Origin: Acidobacteria bacterium Ga0077522
GTDB taxonomy: Bacteria > Acidobacteriota > Vicinamibacteria > Vicinamibacterales > Vicinamibacteraceae
Reading direction: 5' to 3'
Assembly: GCA_001464065.1 (NCBI GenBank)
Contig: LNDN01000001.1
Span: 1 to 64,000 of the forward strand
Length of the DNA stretch: 64,000 nucleotides
In this document: positions 29,353 to 37,291 of the stretch, piece after piece
How positions within the stretch are numbered: position 1 is the stretch's first letter
Layout of the letters: each line of letters opens with the position of its first letter
Made by a program: the position numbers and the translations under genes
The notes under the pieces: generated by a model
The model's database searches: none
What the model saw: only the letters and a program-made list of their open reading frames with translations
What the model was told of the DNA's origin: nothing

Positions 29353-30204
29353 CTAGCTGCCGGCGGCAGCGAAGGTGTCGCACGCCTTGACGTCGCCCGT
29401 CTGCAGACCGCGCCGCAGCCACTCGGCGCGCTGGGCCGCGGACCCGTGCGTGAAGCTCTCGGGGCGGACCCGCCCCGACGACTGCCGCTGCAGCGTGTCG
29501 TCGCCGATGGCGGAGGCGGCACGCAGGCCTTCCTCGGCGTCACCCGGCTCCATGATGCCGCGCTGGGCGGTCGAGTGGCCCCACACGCCGGCGAAGCAGT
29601 CGGCCTGCAGTTCCATCAGCACCGAGAGCTGATTGGCCTGGCGCGGCGACCGCTGCTGCAGGGCGCGGACCTGCCGCTCGATGCCCAGCAGGTTCTGCAC
29701 GTGGTGCCCGACCTCGTGCGCGATGACGTAGGCCTGGGCGAAGTCGCCGGGCGCGCCGAAGCGCCGATCCAGCTGGTCGAAGAACTCGAGATCGAGATAG
29801 ACCTTCTGATCGCCGGGACAGTAGAACGGGCCCATGGCGCTCTCGCCGAGGCCACACGCCGACTCGGTGGCGCCGCGGAAGAGCACGAGCGTCGACTTCT
29901 GGTAGCGACCGCCGAGCAGTCGTGCCCAGGTCGCCTGCAGGTCGTCGAGCATCTGCCCGATCTCGACCACCTTGGCCTCTTCCTGGGGGGTCGTCTCCAG
30001 CGGTCCCGCCTGGCCGGAGTCCTGCGACGGCATCTGCGCCTGCTGCTGCAGGACCGGCGACACCATGTCGCGGCCCAGCACGAGACTCAGGATGAACAGC
30101 AGCACGATGCCGCCGATGCCCATCGACGCCCCGCGCCCGCCCATGCGCACCGCGCGGCGATCTTCGATGTCACCGCTCCTCTGCCCTCCGGGGTTCCAGC
30201 GCAA
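29353..30204 (-). CDS. Neutral zinc metallopeptidase (YpfJ family)
   Basis: This 283-residue protein has a charged, glycine-rich N-terminus, one membrane helix (about 28-44), and an extracytoplasmic metallopeptidase domain with the HExxH motif HEVGH at 163-167 and the third-ligand region MELQADCFAGVWG. The family signature LYxGRYxxxTLVLFxGxxxSACG is seen in RYQKSTLVLFRGATESACG. YpfJ-type proteins are widespread with an unknown substrate. It is convergent with ctaA with only seven bases between. Confidence 0.88.
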   Translation of the reverse strand: MRWNPGGQRSGDIEDRRAVRMGGRGASMGIGGIVLLFILSLVLGRDMVSPVLQQQAQMPSQDSGQAGPLETTPQEEAKVVEIGQMLDDLQATWARLLGGRYQKSTLVLFRGATESACGLGESAMGPFYCPGDQKVYLDLEFFDQLDRRFGAPGDFAQAYVIAHEVGHHVQNLLGIERQVRALQQRSPRQANQLSVLMELQADCFAGVWGHSTAQRGIMEPGDAEEGLRAASAIGDDTLQRQSSGRVRPESFTHGSAAQRAEWLRRGLQTGDVKACDTFAAAGS

Positions 30205-30327
30205 CGTCCAACTCCTTTGCTAGACGGGACCTCGACGGTCCCGATGTGACGACCCGCGCATGCGCACCGCGCACCAGCATACGCGCGCACGGAACGACAG
30301 GCCCGGCGTGATCGTCTCTCCGCGATC

Positions 30328-30792
30328 ATGCGCGCCCTCATCGGTCCTCTCGTGCTGACGCTGGGCCTGACCTGCAGCCCCGCGACCCTCGCCCAGACAC
30401 CCGCACCTGCGGCACAGGCCCCGGCGTCCCCCGCCAGCGTGACGCTCCCGCCCGAGCTCGACCGCGTGCTTCGCGACTACGAGAGCCGCTTCGGTGCACG
30501 GGACGCCATCGGCCTGGCGCGCCTGTTCGTGGACGATGGCTGGGTGCTCTCGTCGGGCCGGCCTCCGATCCGCGGGCGCGACGCCATCGCCGCCCACTAT
30601 GCGACCAGCGGAGGCGTCCTGCGCCTGCGAGCGCTGACCTGGGCTGCCGACGGCCGCACGGGCTTCATTGTCGGCGCCTACGCCTTCGGCACGGGAACCC
30701 CAGACGACGGCAAGTTCACCCTGACCCTCCGGAAGGTGGACGGCCGCTGGCTGATCGTCTCCGACATGGACAACGGCAACCGCCCGCAGTGA
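30328..30792 (+). CDS. Exported NTF2-like (SnoaL/DUF4440) protein
   Basis: This 154-residue protein has a signal peptide (MRALIGPLVLTLGLTCSPATLAQ) and an NTF2-like cone fold region with LDRVLRDYESRFGARDAIGLARLFVDDGW, a typical DUF4440 start, ending in GRWLIVSDMDNGN. Such domains bind small molecules or have isomerase-like activity; no active-site assignment is possible. It stands alone between the zinc peptidase (divergent) and the GH43-like gene (convergent). Confidence 0.75.
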   Translation: MRALIGPLVLTLGLTCSPATLAQTPAPAAQAPASPASVTLPPELDRVLRDYESRFGARDAIGLARLFVDDGWVLSSGRPPIRGRDAIAAHYATSGGVLRLRALTWAADGRTGFIVGAYAFGTGTPDDGKFTLTLRKVDGRWLIVSDMDNGNRPQ

Positions 30793-30851
30793 CGCCGACC
30801 GGGCCTCATCGTCCCGCCTGACCCGTCCGTCGTCTCCGCATCAGCCCGGGC

Positions 30852-31826
30852 TCACCGCTCGAGGGCGTCGGCGATCGCCGTCGGGACGCTGAACGCCGTG
30901 CCGTGGCGCATGCCCTCGGGGAACGTCACGTCGGCAACCGGCGTGAAGGTCCGGAAGTCGCGCGTGTCCATCGCGCCATAGCGCTTGCGGGTGTACTCGT
31001 CGTAGTAGATGCGCCAGGTGGTGCCGAGGCGCAGGACGGTGGGGCCCTCCACCCAGTCGGGCGAGAAGGCCGACGACGCCCCGCCGTACGGCCCGGCCAT
31101 CGACGCGGCCGTCGCCACCCGCAGGTGCTTGCGCGCCACCGGGTAGCGTGTCTCGTCTTTCACGACCAGCACCGCGCGGGCCCCGTCGTGCACCACGACG
31201 CCATCGATGGCGTTGAAGCCACCGTCGTAGAAGAGCCGAGCGGGCGTCCAGGTGACGAAGTCCTTCGTCGTGGTGGCGTACAGTCGATGGTTGAGCCGGC
31301 CACCGGGCCGTTCGTCGCCGCCCTCGACGGTCTCGGCAAAACGCCCGGCGATCGTCGACGCCCACACCACCAGGTACTCCTGCGCCGTGGCGTCGTAATG
31401 AATCTCGGGTGCCCAGACGTTCTGCACGCCTGTCGTCTCCTCGAGGACGGGCACGAAGGTCTGCGCGGTCCACTGCTGCAGGTCACTCGAGTGGGCGACG
31501 CCGAAGCCGTGGTCCCACCAACCCGTGGTCCACACCAGATGAAAGCGTGCGTCTGGTCCGCGGACGATGCTCGGATCCCGCATCAGTCTGGTGCCGACCG
31601 CGGGTGCGAGGAAGGCACGGCCGTCGGCCACACGGCGCCAGCGTGCGCCGTCCTCACTGCGGGCGAAGTGCAGCCCGTCTTCGCCGTTGCCGGTGAAGTA
31701 GCTGAAGAGGTAGGCCTCGGACCGACTCGGAGCGGACGGCTGCGCGGCGACAGACAGTGCGGCGGCGGCGAGGCCGAGCGCGAGCAGGGCGAGACGGGCG
31801 GGCGTGGGCCACGCACGACGCGTCAC
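30852..31826 (-). CDS. GH43-like five-bladed beta-propeller protein, exported
   Basis: This 324-residue protein has a signal peptide ending near SVAAQ (about residue 29) and a GH43/32/62-type propeller. Likely acidic residues are the Asp in MRDPSIVRG, the Asp in FNAIDGVVV and the Glu in WVEGPTVLR, the usual RDP / ID / EGP pattern of the clan. It probably removes arabinose or xylose from plant-type glycans. The start is GTG 31826, which shares the GTGA overlap with the HxlR stop, so it is translated with that regulator. A link between an HxlR regulator and a glycosidase is unusual. Confidence 0.75.
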   Translation of the reverse strand: MTRRAWPTPARLALLALGLAAAALSVAAQPSAPSRSEAYLFSYFTGNGEDGLHFARSEDGARWRRVADGRAFLAPAVGTRLMRDPSIVRGPDARFHLVWTTGWWDHGFGVAHSSDLQQWTAQTFVPVLEETTGVQNVWAPEIHYDATAQEYLVVWASTIAGRFAETVEGGDERPGGRLNHRLYATTTKDFVTWTPARLFYDGGFNAIDGVVVHDGARAVLVVKDETRYPVARKHLRVATAASMAGPYGGASSAFSPDWVEGPTVLRLGTTWRIYYDEYTRKRYGAMDTRDFRTFTPVADVTFPEGMRHGTAFSVPTAIADALER

Positions 31827-32212
31827 GAGGCCCTCGCCTCACGGGCCGTGCGGGCCGCACGGCGCACGGCCTGCACGCGATCCTTGCGAAGATGCTGCTG
31901 GCCCCACTGCTCGATGGCGACGACCACGGGTCGCAGGGCGTCGCCCGCCGGTGTGAGCGAGTAGAGCGTGCGGGGGGGCGTGGACGACTCGACGCGACGC
32001 GCGAGCACATCGAGGCGGACGAGCGTATCGAGGCGCTGCGCCAGCGTGGAGGGATTGCACCCGCCGATCGCCCGCGCCAGTTCGTTGAACCCCATCGGGC
32101 CCTCGATCAACGCATGGACGATCTGCATCGTCCATTTCCCCTGCAGGACGGCGATGGCGTCGTACACGGGACAGAAGGGATCCGAGGCACGGGCGGGGGC
32201 AACGCGGGGCAC
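31823..32212 (-). CDS. HxlR family transcriptional regulator
   Basis: This 129-residue winged-helix protein has the HxlR core: YDAIAVLQGKWTMQIVHALIEGPMGFNELARAI, NPSTLAQRLDTLVRLDVLARRV and YSLTPAGDALRPVVVAIEQWG. Cys14 lies just before the core (DPFCPVYD), where the quinone-sensing cysteine of YodB and CatR sits. It is divergent from a ring-cleaving dioxygenase with a palindrome in the gap and overlaps the GH43-like start by four bases. By analogy with Bacillus it probably represses the dioxygenase and itself, and is released by quinones or other electrophiles. Confidence 0.85.
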   Translation of the reverse strand: MPRVAPARASDPFCPVYDAIAVLQGKWTMQIVHALIEGPMGFNELARAIGGCNPSTLAQRLDTLVRLDVLARRVESSTPPRTLYSLTPAGDALRPVVVAIEQWGQQHLRKDRVQAVRRAARTAREARAS

Positions 32213-32251
32213 GGCTCAGCGTAGCAGAGCAGTCGCCTGCAATCCATAGCT

Positions 32252-32282
32252 ACTTGCATTTTCATAGCGAGTGACGGATACT
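32252..32282 (+). promoter_or_regulatory. Putative promoter and HxlR operator of the dioxygenase gene
   Basis: A promoter-like pair TTGCAT (32254-32259) and GATACT (32277-32282) is spaced by 17 bases. Overlapping it is the near palindrome ACTTGC-N9-GCGAGT (32252-32257 and 32267-32272), and CATAGC occurs as a direct repeat at 32245 and 32263. A repressor bound here would cover the -35 box. It is the only AT-rich stretch in the divergent gap. Confidence 0.4.
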
Positions 32283-32379
32283 GGTGTCCGGCCACGGCCC
32301 GCGCTGCGGGCGCGCCTGACGCGGGCGCGCGGGCCTGCTCCTTCCAGACGAGGGAGTCGCCGACAAAGGACAGCTCGTC

Positions 32380-33369
32380 ATGAAAAGTCTCACCGGTCTG
32401 CACCACGTGACCGCCATCGCTGGCCCCGCGCAGGAGAATCTCGACTTCTACGCCGGCATCCTCGGCATGCGCCTGGTGAAGAAGAGCGTCAACCAGGACG
32501 ACCCGGGCACCTATCACCTCTTCTACGCCGATGCGGCCGGTCATCCCGGGACGGACCTCACGTTCTTCCCCTGGTCGCACATGGCGCCGTCGCGCCTGGG
32601 GCACGGCCTCGCCACCGAGGTGCAGTTGACCGTCCCGCTGGGCTCGCTCGACTTCTGGGGCGAGCGGCTCGCGCGCTACGGCGTGACGGTCGGTGCGGTC
32701 GAGACCCGTTTCGGCGACCGCGTCCTGCCACTGGCGGACCCGCACGGACTGCAGGTGGCGCTGGTCGAAGCGGCCGAGGTCACCACGCGCGGCTTCGAGC
32801 CGTGGACGCAGAGCCCGGTGCCCGTCGCGCGACAGATTCGCGGCCTGCATGGGGCACGCACCTGGCAGCGGGATCGCGCGGCCAGCGGCTGGTTCCTGAC
32901 CAGCGTGCTCGGCTTCACGGAACAGCGCACCGAGCACGACTGGACGCGCTACGTGCTCGGCGAGGGCGGCCCGGGGCGGGTGCTCGACGTCCGCGAGACG
33001 CCAGACGCCCACCGCGGCGCGTGGGGCACCGGCAGCATCCATCACCTCGCCTGGCGCGTCGACGACGAGGCGCACGAACTCGAGGTGCGGAGCGCGATCG
33101 AGACGATCGGCTTGCGCCCGACGCCGGTCATCGACCGGTTCTGGTTCAAGTCGGTGTACTTCAAGGAGCCGGGCGGCGTGCTCTTCGAGCTGGCGACCGA
33201 CGGTCCCGGCTTCGCGGTCGACGAGGAGGCGGCACACCTCGGCGAGTCCCTCGTGTTGCCGCCGTGGCTCGAGTCGCAGCGCGCGGCCATCGAGCGCGGC
33301 GTCCCCGCGCTGACCTACCCGCCGGTGGTCGAACCGTCAGGGTCGCCTTCCGCCTCCGAGATCCGCTGA
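32380..33369 (+). CDS. Ring-cleaving dioxygenase, VOC superfamily (MhqO-like)
   Basis: This 329-residue protein has two VOC/glyoxalase modules. The first begins GLHHVTAIAGPAQENLDFYAGILGMRLVKKSVNQDDP and the second carries GTGSIHHLAWRVDD and YFKEPGGVLFELATD, giving His, His and Glu as metal ligands. This is the MhqO/MhqA type, which cleaves hydroquinone-like rings and protects from quinones. The divergent HxlR regulator fits: in Bacillus YodB, CatR and MhqR regulate such genes. The substrate is inferred. Confidence 0.85.
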   Translation: MKSLTGLHHVTAIAGPAQENLDFYAGILGMRLVKKSVNQDDPGTYHLFYADAAGHPGTDLTFFPWSHMAPSRLGHGLATEVQLTVPLGSLDFWGERLARYGVTVGAVETRFGDRVLPLADPHGLQVALVEAAEVTTRGFEPWTQSPVPVARQIRGLHGARTWQRDRAASGWFLTSVLGFTEQRTEHDWTRYVLGEGGPGRVLDVRETPDAHRGAWGTGSIHHLAWRVDDEAHELEVRSAIETIGLRPTPVIDRFWFKSVYFKEPGGVLFELATDGPGFAVDEEAAHLGESLVLPPWLESQRAAIERGVPALTYPPVVEPSGSPSASEIR

Positions 33370-33424
33370 TCTAGAGGCTGCCCATGGACCGGAGCCACTC
33401 GAAGTACGGCTCCGGTGCCACCTT

Positions 33425-34141
33425 TCACTGCCCCTTCATCTTGCGGAGCCTGAAGGGCACTTCCACGGTGCCGAGCAGGCCGACGTATACCTGTTCCTCC
33501 GCACTCGCTCCAACCGTGAGACGCGTGCCCGATGGCAGGCGCACCACCTCGCCCTCGCGGGCCTTCGCGACCGGCATCTCCAGGCACAGCATCGCCACGT
33601 GGCCGCGGTCGGCCCCGGCCATGTCGTTGTTGCGGGTGAGCTCGTCCACCGCCGCCGGCACGGAGGTCAGCGCGGCGAGTCTCGCCGTATCGCGATTCAC
33701 GAGGTGGTGCAGGAACCGCTTGACCACCATGGCCGGGAGGTCGGCGTCGAGGCCGGCCGTCTGCTGCGTGCGCTCGGCGAGCCAGTAGCGCGGCTCCCCC
33801 GTGTCGTCGATCGGCTGCCCCTCGAACAGGGGCGGCAGCGGCGTCGACAGGCGTATCCGTTCGATCTGCTCGTCGATGCGTGCGCGCTCCTGGCCAGTGG
33901 GCGGTGTCTGGCGCAGCATCGTCTCGACCCCATCGGTGGGCAGCGTCACCGTCGCGAACGTCGTCGACTCGCCACGCAGCAAGGACGCCAGTGGGGTTCG
34001 GGCCACGCGCATGGGCTCGTCGTTCGCCCGCTGCGCCAGCAGGGGCCCCGTGGCGACGACCAGGATCACGGCCGTCAGGAGGTCACGAATCAGCGAGACA
34101 GATCTCGGCCAGGATGTCGGCCGCCTCGACGCACTGCGCAC
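33425..34141 (-). CDS. Exported protein of unknown function
   Basis: This 238-residue protein has an Arg-rich N-terminus and a hydrophobic segment ([21 protein letters not shown]) typical of a signal peptide. No known domain is recognised; the mature part is mixed alpha/beta with RYWLAERTQQTAGLDADLPAMVVKRFLHH and a C-terminal beta-rich stretch ending LLGTVEVPFRLRKMKGQ. It begins inside the 3' end of ltaE, overlapping 59 bases in another frame, which suggests coupled translation. The start at 34141 is uncertain. Confidence 0.55.
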   Translation of the reverse strand: MRSASRRPTSWPRSVSLIRDLLTAVILVVATGPLLAQRANDEPMRVARTPLASLLRGESTTFATVTLPTDGVETMLRQTPPTGQERARIDEQIERIRLSTPLPPLFEGQPIDDTGEPRYWLAERTQQTAGLDADLPAMVVKRFLHHLVNRDTARLAALTSVPAAVDELTRNNDMAGADRGHVAMLCLEMPVAKAREGEVVRLPSGTRLTVGASAEEQVYVGLLGTVEVPFRLRKMKGQ

Positions 34142-35117
34142 GCGTCACCGCCAGATGAGTGACAACGCGCAGGGTGCGCGGGCCGAACGCGAACAGCGCG
34201 ACGCCCCGTTCGCGGGCCCGTGCCACCACCGTCGCCGCGTCGGGCGCGCCGGGCTCCAGGTGGAAGACGACGATGTTGGTCTGGACGGTGGCGAGATCGA
34301 GCCGCACGCCCGGACACTGCGCGATCCGCGCGGCGATCAGTCGGGCGTGCGCGTGATCCTCCGAGAGCCGGTCGTAGTGGTGCGCGAGGGCGTGACTGCC
34401 GGCGGCCGCCAGCAGGCCGACCTGGCGCATGGCCCCTCCGAGCATCCGCCGCACACGGACGGCACGGGCGATGAGATCGCGCGGGCCCGCCAGCAGCGAC
34501 CCCGCGGGTGCCCCGAGCCCCTTCGACAGGGCGGCCCACACCACGTCGAATGGCGCGGCGATCGCCGCGGGCGTCGTACGGGCGGCGATCGCGGCGTTCC
34601 AGAGCCGCGCGCCGTCGAGCAGCGTCGCGACCCCTGCAGCCCGCGCCGCACCGCAGACCGCCTCCACCATCGGCTGAGGCACGACGAGGCCGCCGGCGCG
34701 GTTGTGCGTGTTCTCGATCACCACCAGCGTCGTCGGCGGGTAGAGCATGTGGCCCTGGGGCTTGCACGCCGCGAGGAACTCGTCTGCCGAGAACACCCCG
34801 CCGGTGCCGATCTCGGTGAACTGGACGCCGGCGTTGGCGCCACCGGCCCCGGCCTCGTGCCAGACGATGTGGCTCTCGCGACTGACCACCACGTCGTCAC
34901 CGGGCCGCGTCAACAGGCGGAGGGCCACCTGGTTGGCCATGGTGCCGGTGGGCAGCCACAGGGCGGCCTCCTTGCCGAGCAGCGCGGCGCCGTGCTCCTG
35001 CAGCGCGTTGACGGACGGGTCCTCACCGAACTGGTCGTCGCCGACCGGCGCCGCGGCAATCGCGGCGCGCATGGCGTCGGTGGGTCGGGTGATGGTGTCC
35101 GAACGGAGGTCGATCAT
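34083..35117 (-). CDS. ltaE: Low-specificity L-threonine aldolase
   Basis: This 344-residue PLP enzyme splits L-threonine or L-allo-threonine to glycine and acetaldehyde. The fold-type I features are [28 protein letters not shown], the Schiff-base Lys in [24 protein letters not shown] upstream of it, and RVVTHLAVT at the end. Length is typical. It starts at 35117, 44 bases from a heptamer-repeat array in the upstream gap. A gene for an exported unknown protein overlaps its end. Confidence 0.92.
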   Translation of the reverse strand: MIDLRSDTITRPTDAMRAAIAAAPVGDDQFGEDPSVNALQEHGAALLGKEAALWLPTGTMANQVALRLLTRPGDDVVVSRESHIVWHEAGAGGANAGVQFTEIGTGGVFSADEFLAACKPQGHMLYPPTTLVVIENTHNRAGGLVVPQPMVEAVCGAARAAGVATLLDGARLWNAAIAARTTPAAIAAPFDVVWAALSKGLGAPAGSLLAGPRDLIARAVRVRRMLGGAMRQVGLLAAAGSHALAHHYDRLSEDHAHARLIAARIAQCPGVRLDLATVQTNIVVFHLEPGAPDAATVVARARERGVALFAFGPRTLRVVTHLAVTRAQCVEAADILAEICLADS

Positions 35118-35160
35118 CGTTCCAAGCCCCGCCCGTGCGCCCTGCGCTCCCTGCCCGTGA

Positions 35161-35216
35161 GCCCTGAGCCCTGAGCCTGTGGTTCCGAGCCTTGAGCCGT
35201 GAGCCCTGAGCCTTCT
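35161..35216 (-). repeat. Heptamer tandem array (GCCCTGA family, 8 units)
   Basis: Contiguous 7-mers read GCCCTGA, GCCCTGA, GCCTGTG, GTTCCGA, GCCTTGA, GCCGTGA, GCCCTGA, GCCTTCT. They fill the gap between the DUF3500 gene end and the ltaE start region. The unit is degenerate, so the array is an old one or was made by slippage followed by drift. Confidence 0.8.
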
Positions 35217-36281
35217 CTAGTGCGTCACCGCCGCCAGGTGCTTGCGCAGCAGGTCGCCCCCGAAATCGAACTCGGGGTCGCGCCACATGCTGTGGATGTG
35301 ATTGGCGTCGTTCTGGCTGTTGTCGTACTCGATCAGCACGGTGGGGCCGTGGATGCGGTAGTAGTGCTTCTTGCCGACGTCGAGACTGCCGGCCCACGCA
35401 AAGTGCAGCGTGTCGACGCCGGCCTTCTCGATGCGCGCCAGCTGCGAGGCCCGCTGTGCGGCCGGGAACCGCGAGGCGTAGACCTCGAGCAGTTTCCGCA
35501 GCTGCGCCTTCTGCGGCGCCGTCATGGCACTGGCCGGCAGCCCGTCGAACTGCGCGATCTCGGCCTTCGGCTTGTTGGTGGTGACGATGTCGTTGGTCGT
35601 CTCGGGGGCGATCACCACCCGGGTCTTCTGCTCGGCGCTGAACAGGCCGAGCAGGGCCCGCGCCTCGTCCTCTTCGGCCGCCTGGATGCGCAGCCCCGCG
35701 CTCGGCCCCGACAGGACCTTCGCGGGGTTGGAGCCGAAGAACAGCGGCGCCACGATGTCGCCACGCGCGCCGGCGTGGGTGACGTTGACCGAGAGGTGAT
35801 GTCCCTCGAAACGCCAGGCCCACCATCCCTCGGCGGACGGCGCGCCGAAGATCGCCGTGTAGTACAGCCCGGGCTGACGGCGCATGTAGTTGGCCACGCC
35901 CTGGCCCTTCTCGATCTCGCGGAGGATGTCCTCGTGCGCGATGATCTGCCGGGCCGAGGCGTAGCCCGACTCGCTCAGACCGGAGCGCAACAGGGCCAGC
36001 GCCTGGGCCTGCTGGGCGTCCGTGAGTTCGTCGAGGGGCACGCCGGCGCGGACCATCGGGACGTAGTTCAGTTGCGTGCGGGCCTCGTGCGCGAGCGGCA
36101 GCATCGCCTTGGCGCGAGGGGGGCCCGACAGCGCGCGGGCCAGGGCGGTGGCGGCGGCCGTACTGCTCGGGGCGGCGGCGCCCGCCTTCGCGGCGGTGGC
36201 CGGTTGGGCCGTGGAGGGCCGCGAGGATACGGCCGCGGCGGCCGCTCCGATCATCAGGGTGGCAATCAGCAGGGCGCGCAT
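35217..36281 (-). CDS. DUF3500 domain protein, exported
   Basis: This 354-residue protein has a signal peptide (MRALLIATLMIGAAAAAVSSRPSTA) and a DUF3500 domain with the hallmarks GWWAWRFEGHHLSVNVT, PLFFGSNPA, FAWAGS and HYYRIHGPTVLIEYDNSQNDANHIHSMWRDP near the end. The function is unknown; the conserved His, Asp and Glu residues suggest a metal or ligand site. It is common in Acidobacteriota, Planctomycetota and Bacteroidota. It is last before the ltaE region and is followed on the minus strand by the heptamer array. Confidence 0.88.
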   Translation of the reverse strand: MRALLIATLMIGAAAAAVSSRPSTAQPATAAKAGAAAPSSTAAATALARALSGPPRAKAMLPLAHEARTQLNYVPMVRAGVPLDELTDAQQAQALALLRSGLSESGYASARQIIAHEDILREIEKGQGVANYMRRQPGLYYTAIFGAPSAEGWWAWRFEGHHLSVNVTHAGARGDIVAPLFFGSNPAKVLSGPSAGLRIQAAEEDEARALLGLFSAEQKTRVVIAPETTNDIVTTNKPKAEIAQFDGLPASAMTAPQKAQLRKLLEVYASRFPAAQRASQLARIEKAGVDTLHFAWAGSLDVGKKHYYRIHGPTVLIEYDNSQNDANHIHSMWRDPEFDFGGDLLRKHLAAVTH

Positions 36282-36302
36282 GGGAGTGCGCGGATTCTAC
36301 CC

Positions 36303-36345
36303 CCAAAACAAAGGCGGCCGGACCGCTTGCGCGATCCGGCCGCCT
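36303..36345 (-). terminator. Rho-independent terminator after the cold shock gene
   Basis: AGGCGGCCGGA at 36312-36322 pairs perfectly with TCCGGCCGCCT at 36335-36345 around a 12-base loop. On the minus strand it is followed by TTGTTTTGG (36303-36311). It ends the cold shock transcript. Confidence 0.85.
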
Positions 36346-36365
36346 CGTACTGCGCCTGCGAGAGC

Positions 36366-36578
36366 CTAGCGGCCCTGGCGGACAACGTTCTCGGCGGCCG
36401 GACCCTTGGCGCCCTGAACGATGTCGAACTCGACGCGCTCACCCTCGACGAGGGTCTTGAAACCCGTGCCGGCGATGGCGGAGTGGTGCACGAAGCAATC
36501 CTTCTGGCCGCCCTCCGGGGTGATGAAGCCGAAGCCCTTGCTCTCGTTGAACCACTTGACGGTACCAGTTGTACGCAT
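36366..36578 (-). CDS. Cold shock protein (CspA family)
   Basis: This 70-residue single-domain RNA-binding protein has RNP1 KGFGFI (14-19) and an RNP2-like CFVHHSAI. The start at 36578 is decided by GAGGAG seven bases upstream. The protein begins [24 protein letters not shown]. The long upstream gap of about 260 bases to the CoA-binding gene would allow the structured leader typical of csp mRNAs, and a rho-independent terminator follows. It probably acts as an RNA chaperone. Confidence 0.95.
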   Translation of the reverse strand: MRTTGTVKWFNESKGFGFITPEGGQKDCFVHHSAIAGTGFKTLVEGERVEFDIVQGAKGPAAENVVRQGR

Positions 36579-36702
36579 AACGAACTCCTCGTTCGGTAAT
36601 CGGAGCACCGCCATGCCACACGGACCGACCGACTACTGATTTTTCAGTCGTGATACTCCCCCACGACGGGGGCAACCGGTGCGCTGAACGGTTGCGGGCA
36701 CT

Positions 36703-36736
36703 CAATGCAAAAGGCCTGGCGAACTTCCCAGGCCTT
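36703..36736 (-). terminator. Rho-independent terminator after the CoA-binding gene
   Basis: AAGGCCTGG (36711-36719) pairs perfectly with CCAGGCCTT (36728-36736) around an 8-base loop; on the minus strand TTTTGCATTG follows. It ends the fumC-TIM barrel-CoA-binding unit before the csp promoter region. Confidence 0.85.
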
Positions 36737-36838
36737 CTACAAACCTTGGACTTGGTCACGCCCCGCGAAGGGGTCGTGTCGCGCAACAGCGAATATACAC
36801 GGGTGCCCGGGGGAGCGCAAGCGCGACTTTTTGGCCGC

Positions 36839-37288
36839 TCATCCCGGGCCGAGGTGGCGGTAGTCCACCATCAGACAGCGGTCCTGGACGACCTGGATGC
36901 CGGCGCGGGCGAGCTGCTCGGCGACGGCGTCGTTCCGGATGCCCGACTGGAACCAGACGGCCCGGGGAGCCGCGGCGAGCAAGTCCTCGACATGCGCGGG
37001 CAGATCCTCCGCTCGCCGGAACACGTCGACGAGGTCGATCGGTGCCGGCACGTCCACCAGGCGTCGGTACACGGGCGCACCGAGGATCTCGGCGTCCTGA
37101 TGCCCATGCACGACGACCGGCACGATCGTGAGGCCCATCGTCTGCAGGGCCTGCGGCACATACCAGGCCGCCTTGTGCGCATGCGACGACGGCCGGGCGC
37201 CGAGCACCGCGACGCGCCTGATGCCCTGCAGCAGGGAGCGGATGTCCGCGGGCGCCGTCAGCATGCGCTGCTGCCACTCCGGGACCAT
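36839..37288 (-). CDS. CoA-binding domain protein (YccU-like)
   Basis: This 149-residue Rossmann-fold protein has the CoA-binding pattern RRVAVLGARPSSHAHKAAWYVPQAL, PVYRRLVDVPAPIDLVDVFRR and AVWFQSGIRNDAVAEQLARAGIQVVQDRCLMVDY. Cytoplasmic members are thought to bind CoA or nucleotide; a precise role is unknown. It starts three bases after the TIM-barrel gene and is closed by a rho-independent terminator. Confidence 0.87.
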   Translation of the reverse strand: MVPEWQQRMLTAPADIRSLLQGIRRVAVLGARPSSHAHKAAWYVPQALQTMGLTIVPVVVHGHQDAEILGAPVYRRLVDVPAPIDLVDVFRRAEDLPAHVEDLLAAAPRAVWFQSGIRNDAVAEQLARAGIQVVQDRCLMVDYRHLGPG

Positions 37289-37291
37289 GGG

